The position numbers were made by a program, and so were the translations under genes. This document shows, piece by piece, positions 16,130 to 25,471 of a stretch of DNA of 34,509 bases; the first letter of the stretch is position 1, and each line of letters starts with the position of its first letter. Under the pieces are notes generated by a model. The model made no database searches, was not told the DNA's origin, and saw nothing but the letters and a program-made list of their open reading frames with translations. The stretch covers positions 1 through 34,509 of the forward strand of contig NZ_FUWM01000023.1 of assembly GCF_900167185.1 (NCBI RefSeq). The letters run 5' to 3'. This DNA comes from Selenihalanaerobacter shriftii. Lineage in GTDB: Bacteria; Bacillota; Halanaerobiia; Halobacteroidales; Acetohalobiaceae.

Positions 16130-16165
16130 GAGTCTTCTCCACTCCTCTTATTAAACTTAGCTTAA

Positions 16166-16194
16166 ATTTTAACATAATTAAATATCATTGTCAA
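16166..16194 (-). promoter_or_regulatory. strong sigma-A promoter of dapF-dapL
   Basis: Minus strand: consensus TTGACA, 17 bases, TAAAAT, about 35 bases before the dapF ATG and downstream of the pyk terminator. The best -35 element in the window. Confidence 0.8.
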
Positions 16195-16213
16195 AATTCC
16201 ATTATTTTAAAGT

Positions 16214-16242
16214 AAAAAGCACATAGTGAAATCACTATGTGC
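16214..16242 (-). terminator. intrinsic terminator of the acc-pfk-pyk operon
   Basis: 10-bp perfect arms (GCACATAGTG / CACTATGTGC), loop AAAT, then TTTTT on the minus strand, about 30 bases past the pyk stop. Confidence 0.9.
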
Positions 16243-16274
16243 CTAACAAGAATTTATTAACATATTACAATTTC

Positions 16275-18029
16275 TTATAACACATTAGCTTCTCCTTTAT
16301 AGACTAAACCGCGAACACTATCTACAGTTATTAAGTCACCATCTACTAATGCATCAACTACATTAGAAGCCCCTACAACTACTGGAACTCCTAAATTCAA
16401 TCCTACAATAGCAGCATGGGAAGTTAACCCTGGTTCTTCAATAATTATTGCTACTGCCTTTTCCATAGCCGGAACAAAATCTTTGTCTGTACCATAAGTA
16501 ACTAATACATCACCTTCTCGCATCTTTTTATTTGCTTCACTAGCCGTCTTGGCTATACAGACTCGACCACTGGCAGCTTGTTTTCCAATTCCTGATCCTT
16601 TTAAGACTGCTTTACCAACAATCTGTACTTTAAGTAAATTAGTAGTACCTGTCACTCCTGCTGGAGTTCCAGCCGTTACTACTACTAAATCTCCTGTTTC
16701 AACATATTCAGCATCTAAAGCTCCTTTTACTGATGCATCTAACATTTCATCTGTAGAAGTGGTGTTCTCTACTAAGACCGGCTTAACTCCCCAGGATAAA
16801 ATTAATTGATTAAATACTTTTCTAACTGGAGTAGTTGCTACAATCGGCGCATGTGGTCTATATTTAGAAACCATCCGAGCTGTATGACCAGAGCGAGTAG
16901 AAGTAATAATTGCCGCTGCACCTAAGTCTTGAGCAGTCTCACAAGTTGAATAACTGATTGAGTCAGTTACTGTTCGTGGTGGAACTGGATTCTTTTGAAC
17001 CATCTGTTCTTTATATCTTTGAGACTCCTCTGTCTCTTCTGCAATTTTAGCCATAGTCTTAACTGCTTCCACTGGATAATCACCAGCTGCTGTTTCTCCG
17101 GAAAGCATAGTAGCATCGGTACCATCAAAGATTGCATTTGCTACATCACTAGCTTCTGCTCTAGTTGGTCGTGGATTTCGAATCATAGAGTCCAACATTT
17201 GAGTAGCAGTAATCACCGGTTTACCCTCTGTATTACACTTGCTGATCATCATCTTTTGTGCCATTGGTACTTTTTCAGTAGGAATCTCAACTCCTAAATC
17301 TCCTCTGGCAACCATGATACCATCGGAAACCTCTATAATTTCATCAATATTTCTTACTCCTTCTTCATTCTCTATCTTAGAAATAATCTTAATATTCGCA
17401 TTATTTTCTTCTAGAATACGTCTAATTTCCAATACATCAGCTGCCTTCCGAATAAAGGAAGCTGCAATAAAATCTACATCTTGTTCAATACCAAATTTGA
17501 TATCTGCTGTATCCTTCTTTGTAACTGCTGGCAAATTAACGGAAATTCCTGGTAAATTAACTCCTTTGCGCGATCCTAATACCCCTCCATTTACTACTTT
17601 ACATTCAACCTCAGTTTTAGAAACTTTCTCTATTTGCAATTCAATTAATCCATCATCTATAAGAATAAATCCACCAGGCTCTACATCCTGAGGTAAATCT
17701 TTATAACTAACAGATACCTTTTGGTTATCTCCTTCAACATCTTTAGAAGTTAAAGTGAATTTTTGATCTTTTTCCAATGTAACCTTCTTATCATCTTTTA
17801 ATAAACCTGTTCTAATTTCAGGACCTTTAGTATCCAGCAATATAGCTACTGGCTTCTCTTTTTTAGTTGCTAAATCTCTTACATTATCAATTCTTTTTTT
17901 ATGTTCCTCATGATTCCCATGAGAAAAATTCATTCTAGCTACATTCATTCCATTGTCGATTAATTTAGATAGAATATTCTTATCATCACTAGCCGGCCCA
18001 GTAGTACATACTATCTTTGTTCTTCTCAT
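16275..18029 (-). CDS. pyk: Pyruvate kinase with extra C-terminal PEP-utiliser domain
   Basis: 584 aa. Converts PEP and ADP to pyruvate and ATP. The catalytic barrel shows TKIVCTTGPAS (4-14), NFSHG (34-38), LLDTKGPEIRTG (64-75), ISKIENEEG with catalytic K218, and MVARGDLGVEIP (239-250) with the metal-binding acids. ATQMLDSM and SGETAAGDYP follow. Residues about 475-584 form the extra domain found in bacillus-type enzymes, with GLTSHAAIVG (535-544) as in PEP-utilising phosphotransfer domains; it is thought to be structural or regulatory rather than catalytic. Last gene of the acc-pfk-pyk run, about 80 bases after pfkA, followed by a terminator. Confidence 0.97.
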   Translation of the reverse strand: MRRTKIVCTTGPASDDKNILSKLIDNGMNVARMNFSHGNHEEHKKRIDNVRDLATKKEKPVAILLDTKGPEIRTGLLKDDKKVTLEKDQKFTLTSKDVEGDNQKVSVSYKDLPQDVEPGGFILIDDGLIELQIEKVSKTEVECKVVNGGVLGSRKGVNLPGISVNLPAVTKKDTADIKFGIEQDVDFIAASFIRKAADVLEIRRILEENNANIKIISKIENEEGVRNIDEIIEVSDGIMVARGDLGVEIPTEKVPMAQKMMISKCNTEGKPVITATQMLDSMIRNPRPTRAEASDVANAIFDGTDATMLSGETAAGDYPVEAVKTMAKIAEETEESQRYKEQMVQKNPVPPRTVTDSISYSTCETAQDLGAAAIITSTRSGHTARMVSKYRPHAPIVATTPVRKVFNQLILSWGVKPVLVENTTSTDEMLDASVKGALDAEYVETGDLVVVTAGTPAGVTGTTNLLKVQIVGKAVLKGSGIGKQAASGRVCIAKTASEANKKMREGDVLVTYGTDKDFVPAMEKAVAIIIEEPGLTSHAAIVGLNLGVPVVVGASNVVDALVDGDLITVDSVRGLVYKGEANVL

Positions 18030-18111
18030 TTTAAAACCCCTCCTCTATTCTATAATTAATATAATAATTTTATTCTATTTATTACTACATTAGTTGTTAT
18101 ATTATTAATTA

Positions 18112-19110
18112 TTACATTGATAAAATATTTGCTAATTCATAAATATCTCTATCAATTTCTTTTTGTCCTTCTAGTGCCTCTTCAATTTTAAAACTTTTAA
18201 CTTCTTCATGTATTATTCCTACCATTTTATTTGTTTCTCCATTCAAGAGTAATTTAACAGCAACTGCACCTAAACGACTAGCCATAATTCTATCTTGAGC
18301 CGTTGGAGCACCACCTCGCTGTAGATGCCCTAACACAGTTACTCTAGTTTCAAATCCCATTCTATTACTAATCTCTTTACTTAAAGCAAATGCTTTGCTG
18401 TGACTTACATCACGATTTGGCTTAAAATCATCCCCAATTCCTTCAGCAACTAAGATAATACTATGTAATTTGCCTCGGTCATAACCATGCTTTAACTTTT
18501 TACAGACATTCTCTATACTAAAATCAATCTCTGGAATCAAAATTGATTCTGCTCCTCCAGCCAATCCACACATTAAAGTCAAAAATCCAGAATGTCTTCC
18601 CATAGTTTCTACTACAAAGATTCTTTCATGAGAAGTGGCTGTGTCTCTAATCTTATTAATCGCATCTAAAATTGTATTCATTGCTGTATCATATCCAATA
18701 GAATAATCTGTACAAGCAATATCATTATCTATTGTAGCAGGAACACCAATTACATTAATATCAGATTCCTGACTAAGTAATTGAGCTCCTTTAAAAGAAC
18801 CATCTCCTCCAATTACTACTAACCCTTCTATCCCACCATACTTTAATTGCTCAATTGCTTTTTCTCTTCCCTTTTTAGTTCTAAACTCTTCACAACGAGC
18901 AGAATGAAGGAAAGTTCCTCCACGATGAATTATATCAGCGACAGAACCACGTTCCATTACCTCAAAATCACTATCAATAATTCCAGCATATCCCCGTTTA
19001 ATTCCTATTATATCTAAACCTTCATATATCCCTTGTCTAACTACAGCTCTAATGGCAGCATTCATCCCTGGAGCATCACCTCCACTAGTTAAAACACCTA
19101 TCTTCTTCAT
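18112..19110 (-). CDS. pfkA: ATP-dependent 6-phosphofructokinase
   Basis: 332 aa from the ATG at 19110 (GGAGGTAATATTA upstream). A GTG at 19125 is part of the ribosome site and is rejected. Phosphorylates fructose-6-phosphate to the 1,6-bisphosphate, the committed step of glycolysis. Motifs: GVLTSGGDAPGMNAAIR (5-21), GGDGSFKGA (101-109; Gly at 104 predicts ATP rather than pyrophosphate as donor), TIDND with the catalytic Asp (126-130), MGRHSG and LGHLQRGG. The length matches bacterial allosteric PFKs. Directly upstream of pyk, so the two irreversible glycolytic steps share control with fatty-acid initiation. Confidence 0.97.
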   Translation of the reverse strand: MKKIGVLTSGGDAPGMNAAIRAVVRQGIYEGLDIIGIKRGYAGIIDSDFEVMERGSVADIIHRGGTFLHSARCEEFRTKKGREKAIEQLKYGGIEGLVVIGGDGSFKGAQLLSQESDINVIGVPATIDNDIACTDYSIGYDTAMNTILDAINKIRDTATSHERIFVVETMGRHSGFLTLMCGLAGGAESILIPEIDFSIENVCKKLKHGYDRGKLHSIILVAEGIGDDFKPNRDVSHSKAFALSKEISNRMGFETRVTVLGHLQRGGAPTAQDRIMASRLGAVAVKLLLNGETNKMVGIIHEEVKSFKIEEALEGQKEIDRDIYELANILSM

Positions 19111-19162
19111 TAATATTACCTCCACATAATGAATTTTTATCTATATTAGCTCATCTATTAAC

Positions 19163-20149
19163 TTATTCATTACTAGTAGCTTCTATCCTGCTATGTTCTA
19201 TATATTCCCCTATTCTTCGAAACTTATCATATCTTTTTTCTAACATTTCTGGAATAGAGAGGTTCTGTATTTCTTGTAGATTAGTTAATATAGCTTCCTT
19301 AAGTAGATTAGCACTTTCTTCAAAATCTCTATGGGCTCCTCCTAATGGTTCAGATACTATTTCATCAATAACACCTAGATCTAAAAGGTCTTCAGCTGTT
19401 AACTTCAATGCTTCCGCTGCCGTCTTAGCTTCTGCTGAATCTTTCCATAGAATAGCTGCACAAGCCTCTGGAGAACATACAGAATAATACGTATGCTCTA
19501 ACATCATTATTTTATCTCCAACTCCAATTCCTAACGCTCCTCCACTTCCACCTTCACCAGTAATAACTACAATAATCGGCACTTCTAATCTCGCCATTTC
19601 CATCATATTTCTGGCTATAGCTTCTGCCTGACCTCGTTCTTCAGCCTCAATCCCTGGATAAGCTCCTGGAGTATTTACTAAAGCTAAAATCGGCCGATTA
19701 AATTTTTCAGCCTGTTTCATTAATCGTAAAGCTTTACGATACCCCTCAGGATGGGCCATACCAAAATTACGATTAATATTATCTTTGGTACTCTTCCCTT
19801 TTTGATGACCAATTATAGTTAGTGGTAGACTATCAATCTTCGCTATTCCTCCAATTAAAGCTTGATCATCTCCATAATTTCTATCGCCATGAAATTCTAT
19901 AAAATCATCACAGATTAATTCAATATAATCTAAAGTAGTTGGCCGTTCTGCATGCCTAGCTAATTTTAAAATTTGCCATGGCTCTAATTCAGAGAAAATT
20001 TGCTTTTTTAGACGATTAGATTTATTTCTTAATGTTTCAATTTCCTCTGTTAAATCTATATCTTTTTCCTGCATAAATTGCTTAAGTTCATTAATTTTTT
20101 CTTCTAATTCTAATAAAGGTTTTTCAAAATCTAAACCATTCTTAGGCAT
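19163..20149 (-). CDS. accA: Acetyl-CoA carboxylase, carboxyltransferase subunit alpha
   Basis: 328 aa from the ATG at 20149; the GTG nine bases upstream belongs to the GAGGTG ribosome site. With AccD it forms the carboxyltransferase that moves CO2 from carboxybiotin to acetyl-CoA, giving malonyl-CoA. Crotonase-fold markers: [57 protein letters not shown]. The helical N-terminus ([12 protein letters not shown]) is typical. It overlaps the end of accD by eight bases, so subunits are probably made in equal amounts by coupled translation. Confidence 0.97.
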   Translation of the reverse strand: MPKNGLDFEKPLLELEEKINELKQFMQEKDIDLTEEIETLRNKSNRLKKQIFSELEPWQILKLARHAERPTTLDYIELICDDFIEFHGDRNYGDDQALIGGIAKIDSLPLTIIGHQKGKSTKDNINRNFGMAHPEGYRKALRLMKQAEKFNRPILALVNTPGAYPGIEAEERGQAEAIARNMMEMARLEVPIIVVITGEGGSGGALGIGVGDKIMMLEHTYYSVCSPEACAAILWKDSAEAKTAAEALKLTAEDLLDLGVIDEIVSEPLGGAHRDFEESANLLKEAILTNLQEIQNLSIPEMLEKRYDKFRRIGEYIEHSRIEATSNE

Positions 20150-21044
20150 TAACTTCACCTCGCAGACTATGTATATCTAAAATTCTGACTATAGTGTCTT
20201 TCATTTCCTCTCTATTAACTACTTTATCTACCATACCATGCTTTAATTGAAATTTAGCAGTTTGAAACCCTTGAGGTAAATCCTTATTAATAGTCTGCTT
20301 AATAACTCTCGGACCTGCAAAACCAATCTTAGCATCTGACTCCGCAATAATTATATCTCCTAATGAAGCAAAACTAGCAGAAATACCACCATATGTAGGA
20401 TCAGTTAAGACTGAAATAAATAACTGACCAGCATCATCTAACTTAGCTAAAGCTGAACTTGTTTTAGCCATCTGCATTAAAGATAACATACCTTCGTACA
20501 TTCGGGCTCCTCCCCCTCCACCAGACACAATAATTAGTGGGGAGTTCTTAGCTAAAGCAGATTCAATAGCTCTAGTTATTTTTTCTCCTACAACTGAATT
20601 CATACTTCCCATTAAAAAACTTGCATCAATCACAGATATAATTACATCATATCCTCCAACTTTTCCTTCACCGGTTACTACTGCTTCATTTAAGCCTGTC
20701 TTCTGCTGGTATTTATCCAACTTTCTATCATACTTTGGAAAACCTAAAGGATTAGTTGTTTCTATATTTTCATCATATTCTTTAAAACTATCCTCATCAA
20801 TTAATATTTTAAGTCTTTCTTGAGAATTCAATCTAAAATGATAACCACACTCTAAACATACCTTTAAATTCTCTGTTAACTTTTTATTAAAGATAATTTC
20901 TCCACAATTCTTACATTTAGTCCATAATTCATCGGTTATCTTTCCTTTACCTTTCTTTCGCTTCTTCTTCCGCTTAGTATCCTCTTTTTGCCGTTTAACA
21001 GTTACATACTTTGACTTATTATTTCCAAACCAGTCTTTAAACAT
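20142..21044 (-). CDS. accD: Acetyl-CoA carboxylase, carboxyltransferase subunit beta
   Basis: 300 aa. Partner of AccA. It has an N-terminal Cys4 zinc ribbon (C44/C47 and C63/C66) preceded by an unusually Lys-rich stretch (residues 17-35). The crotonase-fold body has [37 protein letters not shown] and GFAGPRVI. The zinc ribbon is known to contact nucleic acid in the E. coli enzyme. GAGGTG lies nine bases before the ATG. First gene of accD-accA-pfkA-pyk, behind a leader with two promoter candidates and an inverted repeat. Confidence 0.97.
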   Translation of the reverse strand: MFKDWFGNNKSKYVTVKRQKEDTKRKKKRKKGKGKITDELWTKCKNCGEIIFNKKLTENLKVCLECGYHFRLNSQERLKILIDEDSFKEYDENIETTNPLGFPKYDRKLDKYQQKTGLNEAVVTGEGKVGGYDVIISVIDASFLMGSMNSVVGEKITRAIESALAKNSPLIIVSGGGGGARMYEGMLSLMQMAKTSSALAKLDDAGQLFISVLTDPTYGGISASFASLGDIIIAESDAKIGFAGPRVIKQTINKDLPQGFQTAKFQLKHGMVDKVVNREEMKDTIVRILDIHSLRGEVNA

Positions 21045-21153
21045 GGATTAACACCTCACTTTTTTAACGCTTCCCTTTAATCTATTATCTTACATTCTAT
21101 TTACTTTGGTATATATTATTTTATAAGTATATATATTGGTTTATCTAATGGCT

Positions 21154-21181
21154 ATTATATGTAGTATATGTTTGTAGTAAA
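21154..21181 (-). promoter_or_regulatory. candidate proximal promoter of accD-accA-pfkA-pyk
   Basis: Minus strand TTTACT, 16 bases, TATAAT, about 110 bases before the accD ATG. Confidence 0.5.
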
Positions 21182-21215
21182 TTTCTAATTCTTAACAGGT
21201 AATTTATAACTTAAA

Positions 21216-21264
21216 TATAATTATGGACAGTATATGTAAAAATACTATACTGCTCATAATTATA
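21216..21264. repeat. long near-perfect inverted repeat in the accD leader
   Basis: Outer arms ATAATTATG-type (21216-21225 / 21255-21264, 10 bp) and inner arms CAGTATA / TATACTG (21228-21234 / 21246-21252, 7 bp), separated by one G-T pair and one mismatch, with an 11-base loop. The right outer arm contains the -10 of the distal promoter candidate. It could be an operator, a 5'-end RNA stem, or a weak terminator of the upstream operon; the following T-run is poor (TTTAAG). Confidence 0.7.
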
Positions 21265-21286
21265 ACACAATATGGTTAAATTTCAA
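21259..21286 (-). promoter_or_regulatory. candidate distal promoter of accD operon (extended -10)
   Basis: Minus strand TTGAAA, 16 bases, TATAAT with an extended TGT just before it. The -10 lies within the inverted repeat at 21216-21264. Confidence 0.55.
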
Positions 21287-21430
21287 ATTTTACACCTTAA
21301 AAATCATATTTATTACTAAGTTATTTACAGATTAGTTTATTCTAATTTGTATATAAATTACATAAGTATTTAAGTTTATCTAATTATTTATTAATTTCTA
21401 CGTCATACAACATTACTTTCCATAACTTGT

Positions 21431-22366
21431 TTACATAATTATTTTCTTAAATTTAAATTTTAAGTATTCTTTCCATAGTTTTAATTTAAAAAAGTGAAGA
21501 GATTTATCTCTTTTATTATAATCAAGTGATAAGTTCCGCATTATGAAATCATTTAAATAATCAGATATCTGATTATTTAAATGATTTACTGATATTAAAT
21601 TATCTTCAATAATCCTGTCTATAACTTCATCGGGAATAGTCTTAGTACAAAAATAATATAAAATAGCTGATAGACTATAAATATCTGAATATATACCTTG
21701 CTTTGTCTTAGTTGAATAAAATTCTATAGGTGAAAATCCAGGTGTTAGAATGATTTTATCATGATCTTCTTTCTTATAATTAATTGTCGAACCGAAATCA
21801 ATTAATATAGGTTTATTTTGATTTATTATTATATTATCTGGTTTTATATCTCTATGAATGTAACCCTCTTTATGTATACTATGAATGGCATTTAATAAAG
21901 AAAAATATACATCTTCTAAAAATTCATTGATAGAAATATCATCATTTTTTCTCAAATAATCTGTTAATGTTTCTCCAGGATAATACTTCATTACTATATA
22001 AACAGTATTATTCTCCTTAAAATAATCATAACATTTAGCAATATTTTTATTTTGTAATTTTTGCATTACCTTTGCTTCATTTAAAAAAGATTCTTTCTCA
22101 TTTTCTAACTTATCTTTATGTAAACTATTTTTACATACAATATTTATTCCATCTAAATCTCTTAATACTAAATTTGCTGAAAAAAACTCCTTAACAACTA
22201 CTCTTTGTTTTGTTTGAATATTTATTGCTAAATATACAATTGATAGATTACTTCTTTCAGTTAATTTCTCTACAATCGCATATTTTTCATTTAAAATAGT
22301 TGTTTCAGGAAGATAAATATAATCAATTTGTTCGTTTTCAACATGTAAATTGTATGCTTCTTCCAT
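21431..22366 (-). CDS. Serine/threonine protein kinase (T6SS PpkA-like role inferred)
   Basis: 311 aa, essentially one kinase domain (about 28-290) with no membrane helix or sensor domain. Catalytic set: VVVK with K59, Glu in the C-helix (E97), HRDIKPDN (171-178), DFG (190-192), GFSPIEFY in place of the APE region (210-217), and SDIYSLS. The glycine-rich loop is degenerate: the segment LTERSNLSIVYLA (35-47) has no glycine, though the rest is intact. Last gene of the long operon, 15 bases behind the PP2C-TPR gene. With FHA and PP2C proteins in the operon, it is probably the writer of a phospho-threonine switch on the injection machinery. Substrates unknown; the FHA proteins or the J-domain protein are natural candidates. 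Confidence 0.9.
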   Translation of the reverse strand: MEEAYNLHVENEQIDYIYLPETTILNEKYAIVEKLTERSNLSIVYLAINIQTKQRVVVKEFFSANLVLRDLDGINIVCKNSLHKDKLENEKESFLNEAKVMQKLQNKNIAKCYDYFKENNTVYIVMKYYPGETLTDYLRKNDDISINEFLEDVYFSLLNAIHSIHKEGYIHRDIKPDNIIINQNKPILIDFGSTINYKKEDHDKIILTPGFSPIEFYSTKTKQGIYSDIYSLSAILYYFCTKTIPDEVIDRIIEDNLISVNHLNNQISDYLNDFIMRNLSLDYNKRDKSLHFFKLKLWKEYLKFKFKKIIM

Positions 22367-22381
22367 TATAACATCCCATCC

Positions 22382-24484
22382 TTAAAAGAAGAATAAAAAT
22401 TTCTCCTTTTCTTCTTCTGTTTTCTGAATCTTTTCTCTAACTCTAGCATAATCTTTCCCTTTACTTACTTTACCATACATCTTATTAGCCTGTTTATAAT
22501 TGAATAATGCCTCTTTGTATTTTTCATTATCAAACTGCATATCTGCAAGTCCCTCATACTCTTTTGCTTCCTTATATAATTTAGCTGTTGAAACATTTGT
22601 GATCTTTTGCTGAATCATCTCCATATCATCTTCCATATCCATTTCTGCATATATAACCTTAGCTTCCATATATCTTAAACTAGCATTTTCAAAATTCTGC
22701 ATTTTCAGTAATTCATCACCTTCTGCTTCAGCTTTTTGAGCTTTAATAATTTTTTTGCTATCCTCTATTTTTTTCTCTATCCTTGTACAGTCTCTATCTT
22801 TACCAATTCTAGAATATATTTTATTAGCTTGCTTAAAGCCAAATAACGCTTCAGTATATTTTGATTTTTCTAACTGAACATCTGCCTGATTTTCATATTC
22901 TTTTGCTTCTATATAGGCTTTAGACGAAGAGATACTATTAATCTTTTCTTCAAGTTTACTAACTTTTCTGCTCATTCCTAATTCTGAGTATATAACCTTA
23001 GCCTCAGTATATTTTAAGGTAGCACTCTTAAAATCTCTCATTTTAAATAACTCATCACCTGAAGACTCAACTTTTCTAGCTCTAACAACTCTCTGATTAC
23101 TATTCATTAGCTGTTGGGATTTTTCAATTTTTTGGTTTATTCTTTCTTTTTTATTAGCTAATTCATATTTGCTATATATATCAAGAGCAGCAGTATACTT
23201 TTCTTTTGAAACTGAAAACTGATTTGATTTAAAGAACATATTGCCTTCTTCTTCATAGCTTATAGCTTTTAATATATTTTCAGTTTTAGCTATCTTCTCT
23301 TCAATATTATTTAAATCATAATCATCAACCTTTAAATACTTTAATTTTGCTGCTTCATATTTAGTTAACGCTCTTTCGTATTTAGCTTCATCAAATTGCT
23401 TATCTGCTTCTTTTTCTATTTTTTCACCTAGTATTATAGTTTCCGTTCTTTTCATTTTCTTATCAATCTCTGCTACTTTTTCTTTTTTTCCATGTTTTCT
23501 ATATGTCTCTTTTGATTTTTTATATTCAGCTAACGCCTGCCTACTATTGCCTTTTCTAGCCAATTTATCGGCTGATCTACTTCTAGTAGTAGCTTGCTTT
23601 ATTTTTCTTAATATTAGTTGTTTCTGTCTTTTGAGATTACTAGCTGCCCTTATTTTTCTATAAACAATAAAACCGCCTGTTAGCATAAAAATTGGAATTA
23701 ATATTACTGCAGCTTTTTTATATAAGTTCTTTCGACTATTTTTTTCTTCTTTGAATACTTTTTTGGCAAATACAGAGACCATAGAATAATTGTCAAGATT
23801 ATCATTATCTTTGTTTAACATAATTCCTTCTAATTCCTCTATAAAACCTTGAGCTTCAGTTGCTTCTTTTGCAGCAGCTCCTATTTCTTTATCCTCAAGG
23901 TTTTCCCAAAACCCTGAAGTACACATTAATAGAAAATCATCATCTTTTAATGTATGTTTCTTACTTACATATGGCTTGATTTTATCTCTTTGCCCTAAAT
24001 AATCTGTAAGGTTATTTCGCTCTTGATGATGATTTATTTGTCTATCTTCTAACTCACCTGCATCAACCATCATTTGAGCTAAACTATGGTCCTTACTCTT
24101 AAGATTAATTCTACCTTTTCTTAAATGATACAATCGTGTGTTACCTACATTACCCCAAATAATCGAATTATAGTCAGTAATAACAACCAATACTGCAGAC
24201 TGCAAATTCATCATGCGACTCTCATGCAGCAAAGCCTGATTAGCATTCCTAATATACTTCTTTATATGTCTTTTTTTCATAGAAGGATTTTCTGTAAAAT
24301 CATTCAATATACTTCCTACTACTATCTCTGCACTTAAGACATCAGGAGCTGAATCTAATCCGTCAGCTAATACCCAACATGCCATATCATCATGTTCCGC
24401 ATAAGCAAAATAATCTCTATTTTTTTTAAAATTACCAGGCTTACTTATGAATTTTGTTAATAATTCACTATTATCTTTTCTCAT
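22382..24484 (-). CDS. Degenerate PP2C-fold protein with membrane helix and TPR-like repeats
   Basis: 700 aa. Residues 1-243 are a PPM/PP2C domain: N-terminal Asp (D24), ADGLD (D41), GNVGNTRLYHL (111-121), DNYS (231-234). The usual metal-binding Asp of the late S/T-D-G motif is Ser here (CTSGFW, S190), so metal binding and activity are doubtful. A membrane helix follows (about 257-275). The rest is a chain of TPR-like helical pairs of roughly 65 residues. The last two large blocks (each with GDEL-K, EAKVIY, EAKEYE, KYTEALF/KYKEALF and FKQANK/YKQANK motifs) are close copies, indicating recent internal duplication. Probably an inner-membrane sensor or scaffold facing the kinase encoded next. 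It may bind phosphoprotein without cleaving it. Confidence 0.87.
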   Translation of the reverse strand: MRKDNSELLTKFISKPGNFKKNRDYFAYAEHDDMACWVLADGLDSAPDVLSAEIVVGSILNDFTENPSMKKRHIKKYIRNANQALLHESRMMNLQSAVLVVITDYNSIIWGNVGNTRLYHLRKGRINLKSKDHSLAQMMVDAGELEDRQINHHQERNNLTDYLGQRDKIKPYVSKKHTLKDDDFLLMCTSGFWENLEDKEIGAAAKEATEAQGFIEELEGIMLNKDNDNLDNYSMVSVFAKKVFKEEKNSRKNLYKKAAVILIPIFMLTGGFIVYRKIRAASNLKRQKQLILRKIKQATTRSRSADKLARKGNSRQALAEYKKSKETYRKHGKKEKVAEIDKKMKRTETIILGEKIEKEADKQFDEAKYERALTKYEAAKLKYLKVDDYDLNNIEEKIAKTENILKAISYEEEGNMFFKSNQFSVSKEKYTAALDIYSKYELANKKERINQKIEKSQQLMNSNQRVVRARKVESSGDELFKMRDFKSATLKYTEAKVIYSELGMSRKVSKLEEKINSISSSKAYIEAKEYENQADVQLEKSKYTEALFGFKQANKIYSRIGKDRDCTRIEKKIEDSKKIIKAQKAEAEGDELLKMQNFENASLRYMEAKVIYAEMDMEDDMEMIQQKITNVSTAKLYKEAKEYEGLADMQFDNEKYKEALFNYKQANKMYGKVSKGKDYARVREKIQKTEEEKEKFLFFF

Positions 24485-24575
24485 CTTCTTTCCCCCGCTT
24501 TGATGTTAATTATAGATATAAAATTGCAAATTAAATTATAAACCCTCTCAAAAAATATTTGAAATTAATATTTTT

Positions 24576-25418
24576 TTATTTGACCTTTTCTAATACGATG
24601 ACTGTAGCATTATCTTGGTTAGTTCTATGCTTATTTAATACCAATTTTAATATCATCTCCGAAGTATCTATGGGATGAATCTTCTTTTCTAGAATATTCT
24701 CCAATTCTATATTAGAAATTACATCAGATATTCCATCACTACAAATAATTATCTTATCTTCTTTCTTTAATTCTATTGGAGTCTTACTATAATCAATCTC
24801 ATGAAAATCTTCATACCCTAAATAACTTGTAAGTCTATCTCTTTTAGGATGACTAAACTGCTCTTCTCTACTTATTTCGCCTGCTTTATACTCTGCCTTT
24901 AACTTATTCGCATAGATATGTTTTTGATTCATCGGAAACAATTCTCGGTTTCTATAAAGATATAAACTGCTATCTCCAACAGCTGCCCAATAAAACACAT
25001 TATTATTAAACATCGCTGTAACCAAGGTTGTCCCAACATGTCTGTTTTCAGCTAACTCTAACACTTTAGAATTGCTTATGTATGCAGTGTTGATTAAGAA
25101 TTTGTTAATAGAATTAATATTGTAATTCCTAGAAAATGCTTCTAAAAAAGTTTGTACTACTAAATCACTCGCTTCCTTACCTAAAGCAAAACCTCCCATT
25201 CCATCAGCCAATACAGCTAAAATCCTATTATCATCCTTTATTGTAGCAAAAGCATCCTCTTGTTCTTTTCTATTGCCAATAGTTTGAGCATTCCCTATTA
25301 ATATTTCTGATTTGCATTTTTTATTCTTAAAATTAGCCTTTAAAAGATACTTAATTATCAATAACAATCCAATAAACCAAAATACAATATTAGGAAATTG
25401 TACAATCGTTCTAAGCAA
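24576..25418 (-). CDS. PP2C-type protein phosphatase, membrane-anchored, canonical active site
   Basis: 280 aa. One N-terminal membrane helix (about 9-26), then a complete PPM domain: KEQEDAF (first Asp), LADGMGGFALG, AAVGDSSLYLYR, IICSDGISD and QDNATVIV. All four metal-binding Asp positions are present, unlike the neighbouring PP2C-TPR protein. It should remove phosphate from Ser/Thr residues set by the kinase at the operon end, as PppA does in type VI secretion. It begins with TTG at 25418, nine bases after AAAGGAG; no ATG is available nearby. Confidence 0.92.
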   Translation of the reverse strand: MLRTIVQFPNIVFWFIGLLLIIKYLLKANFKNKKCKSEILIGNAQTIGNRKEQEDAFATIKDDNRILAVLADGMGGFALGKEASDLVVQTFLEAFSRNYNINSINKFLINTAYISNSKVLELAENRHVGTTLVTAMFNNNVFYWAAVGDSSLYLYRNRELFPMNQKHIYANKLKAEYKAGEISREEQFSHPKRDRLTSYLGYEDFHEIDYSKTPIELKKEDKIIICSDGISDVISNIELENILEKKIHPIDTSEMILKLVLNKHRTNQDNATVIVLEKVK

Positions 25419-25471
25419 TATATTCTACTCCTTTTTTAATCTAAATTCTAGATGATTCTCCTTTTATTAAT

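Larger units (their letters stand above)
21045..21430. other. accD leader / end of the injection-system operon
   Basis: 386 AT-rich bases with no gene. The part near accD holds two leftward promoter candidates and a long inverted repeat. Between 21290 and 21430 I see no strong terminator for the kinase gene, only a short ATTAG/CTAAT stem near 21337-21352, so read-through from the upstream operon into accD cannot be excluded. Confidence 0.55.

Noticed and set aside
16549-17691. Three rightward ORFs opposite pyk (16549-16809, 16995-17297, 17239-17691)
   Set aside because: Complement-strand shadows of the pyruvate kinase codons.
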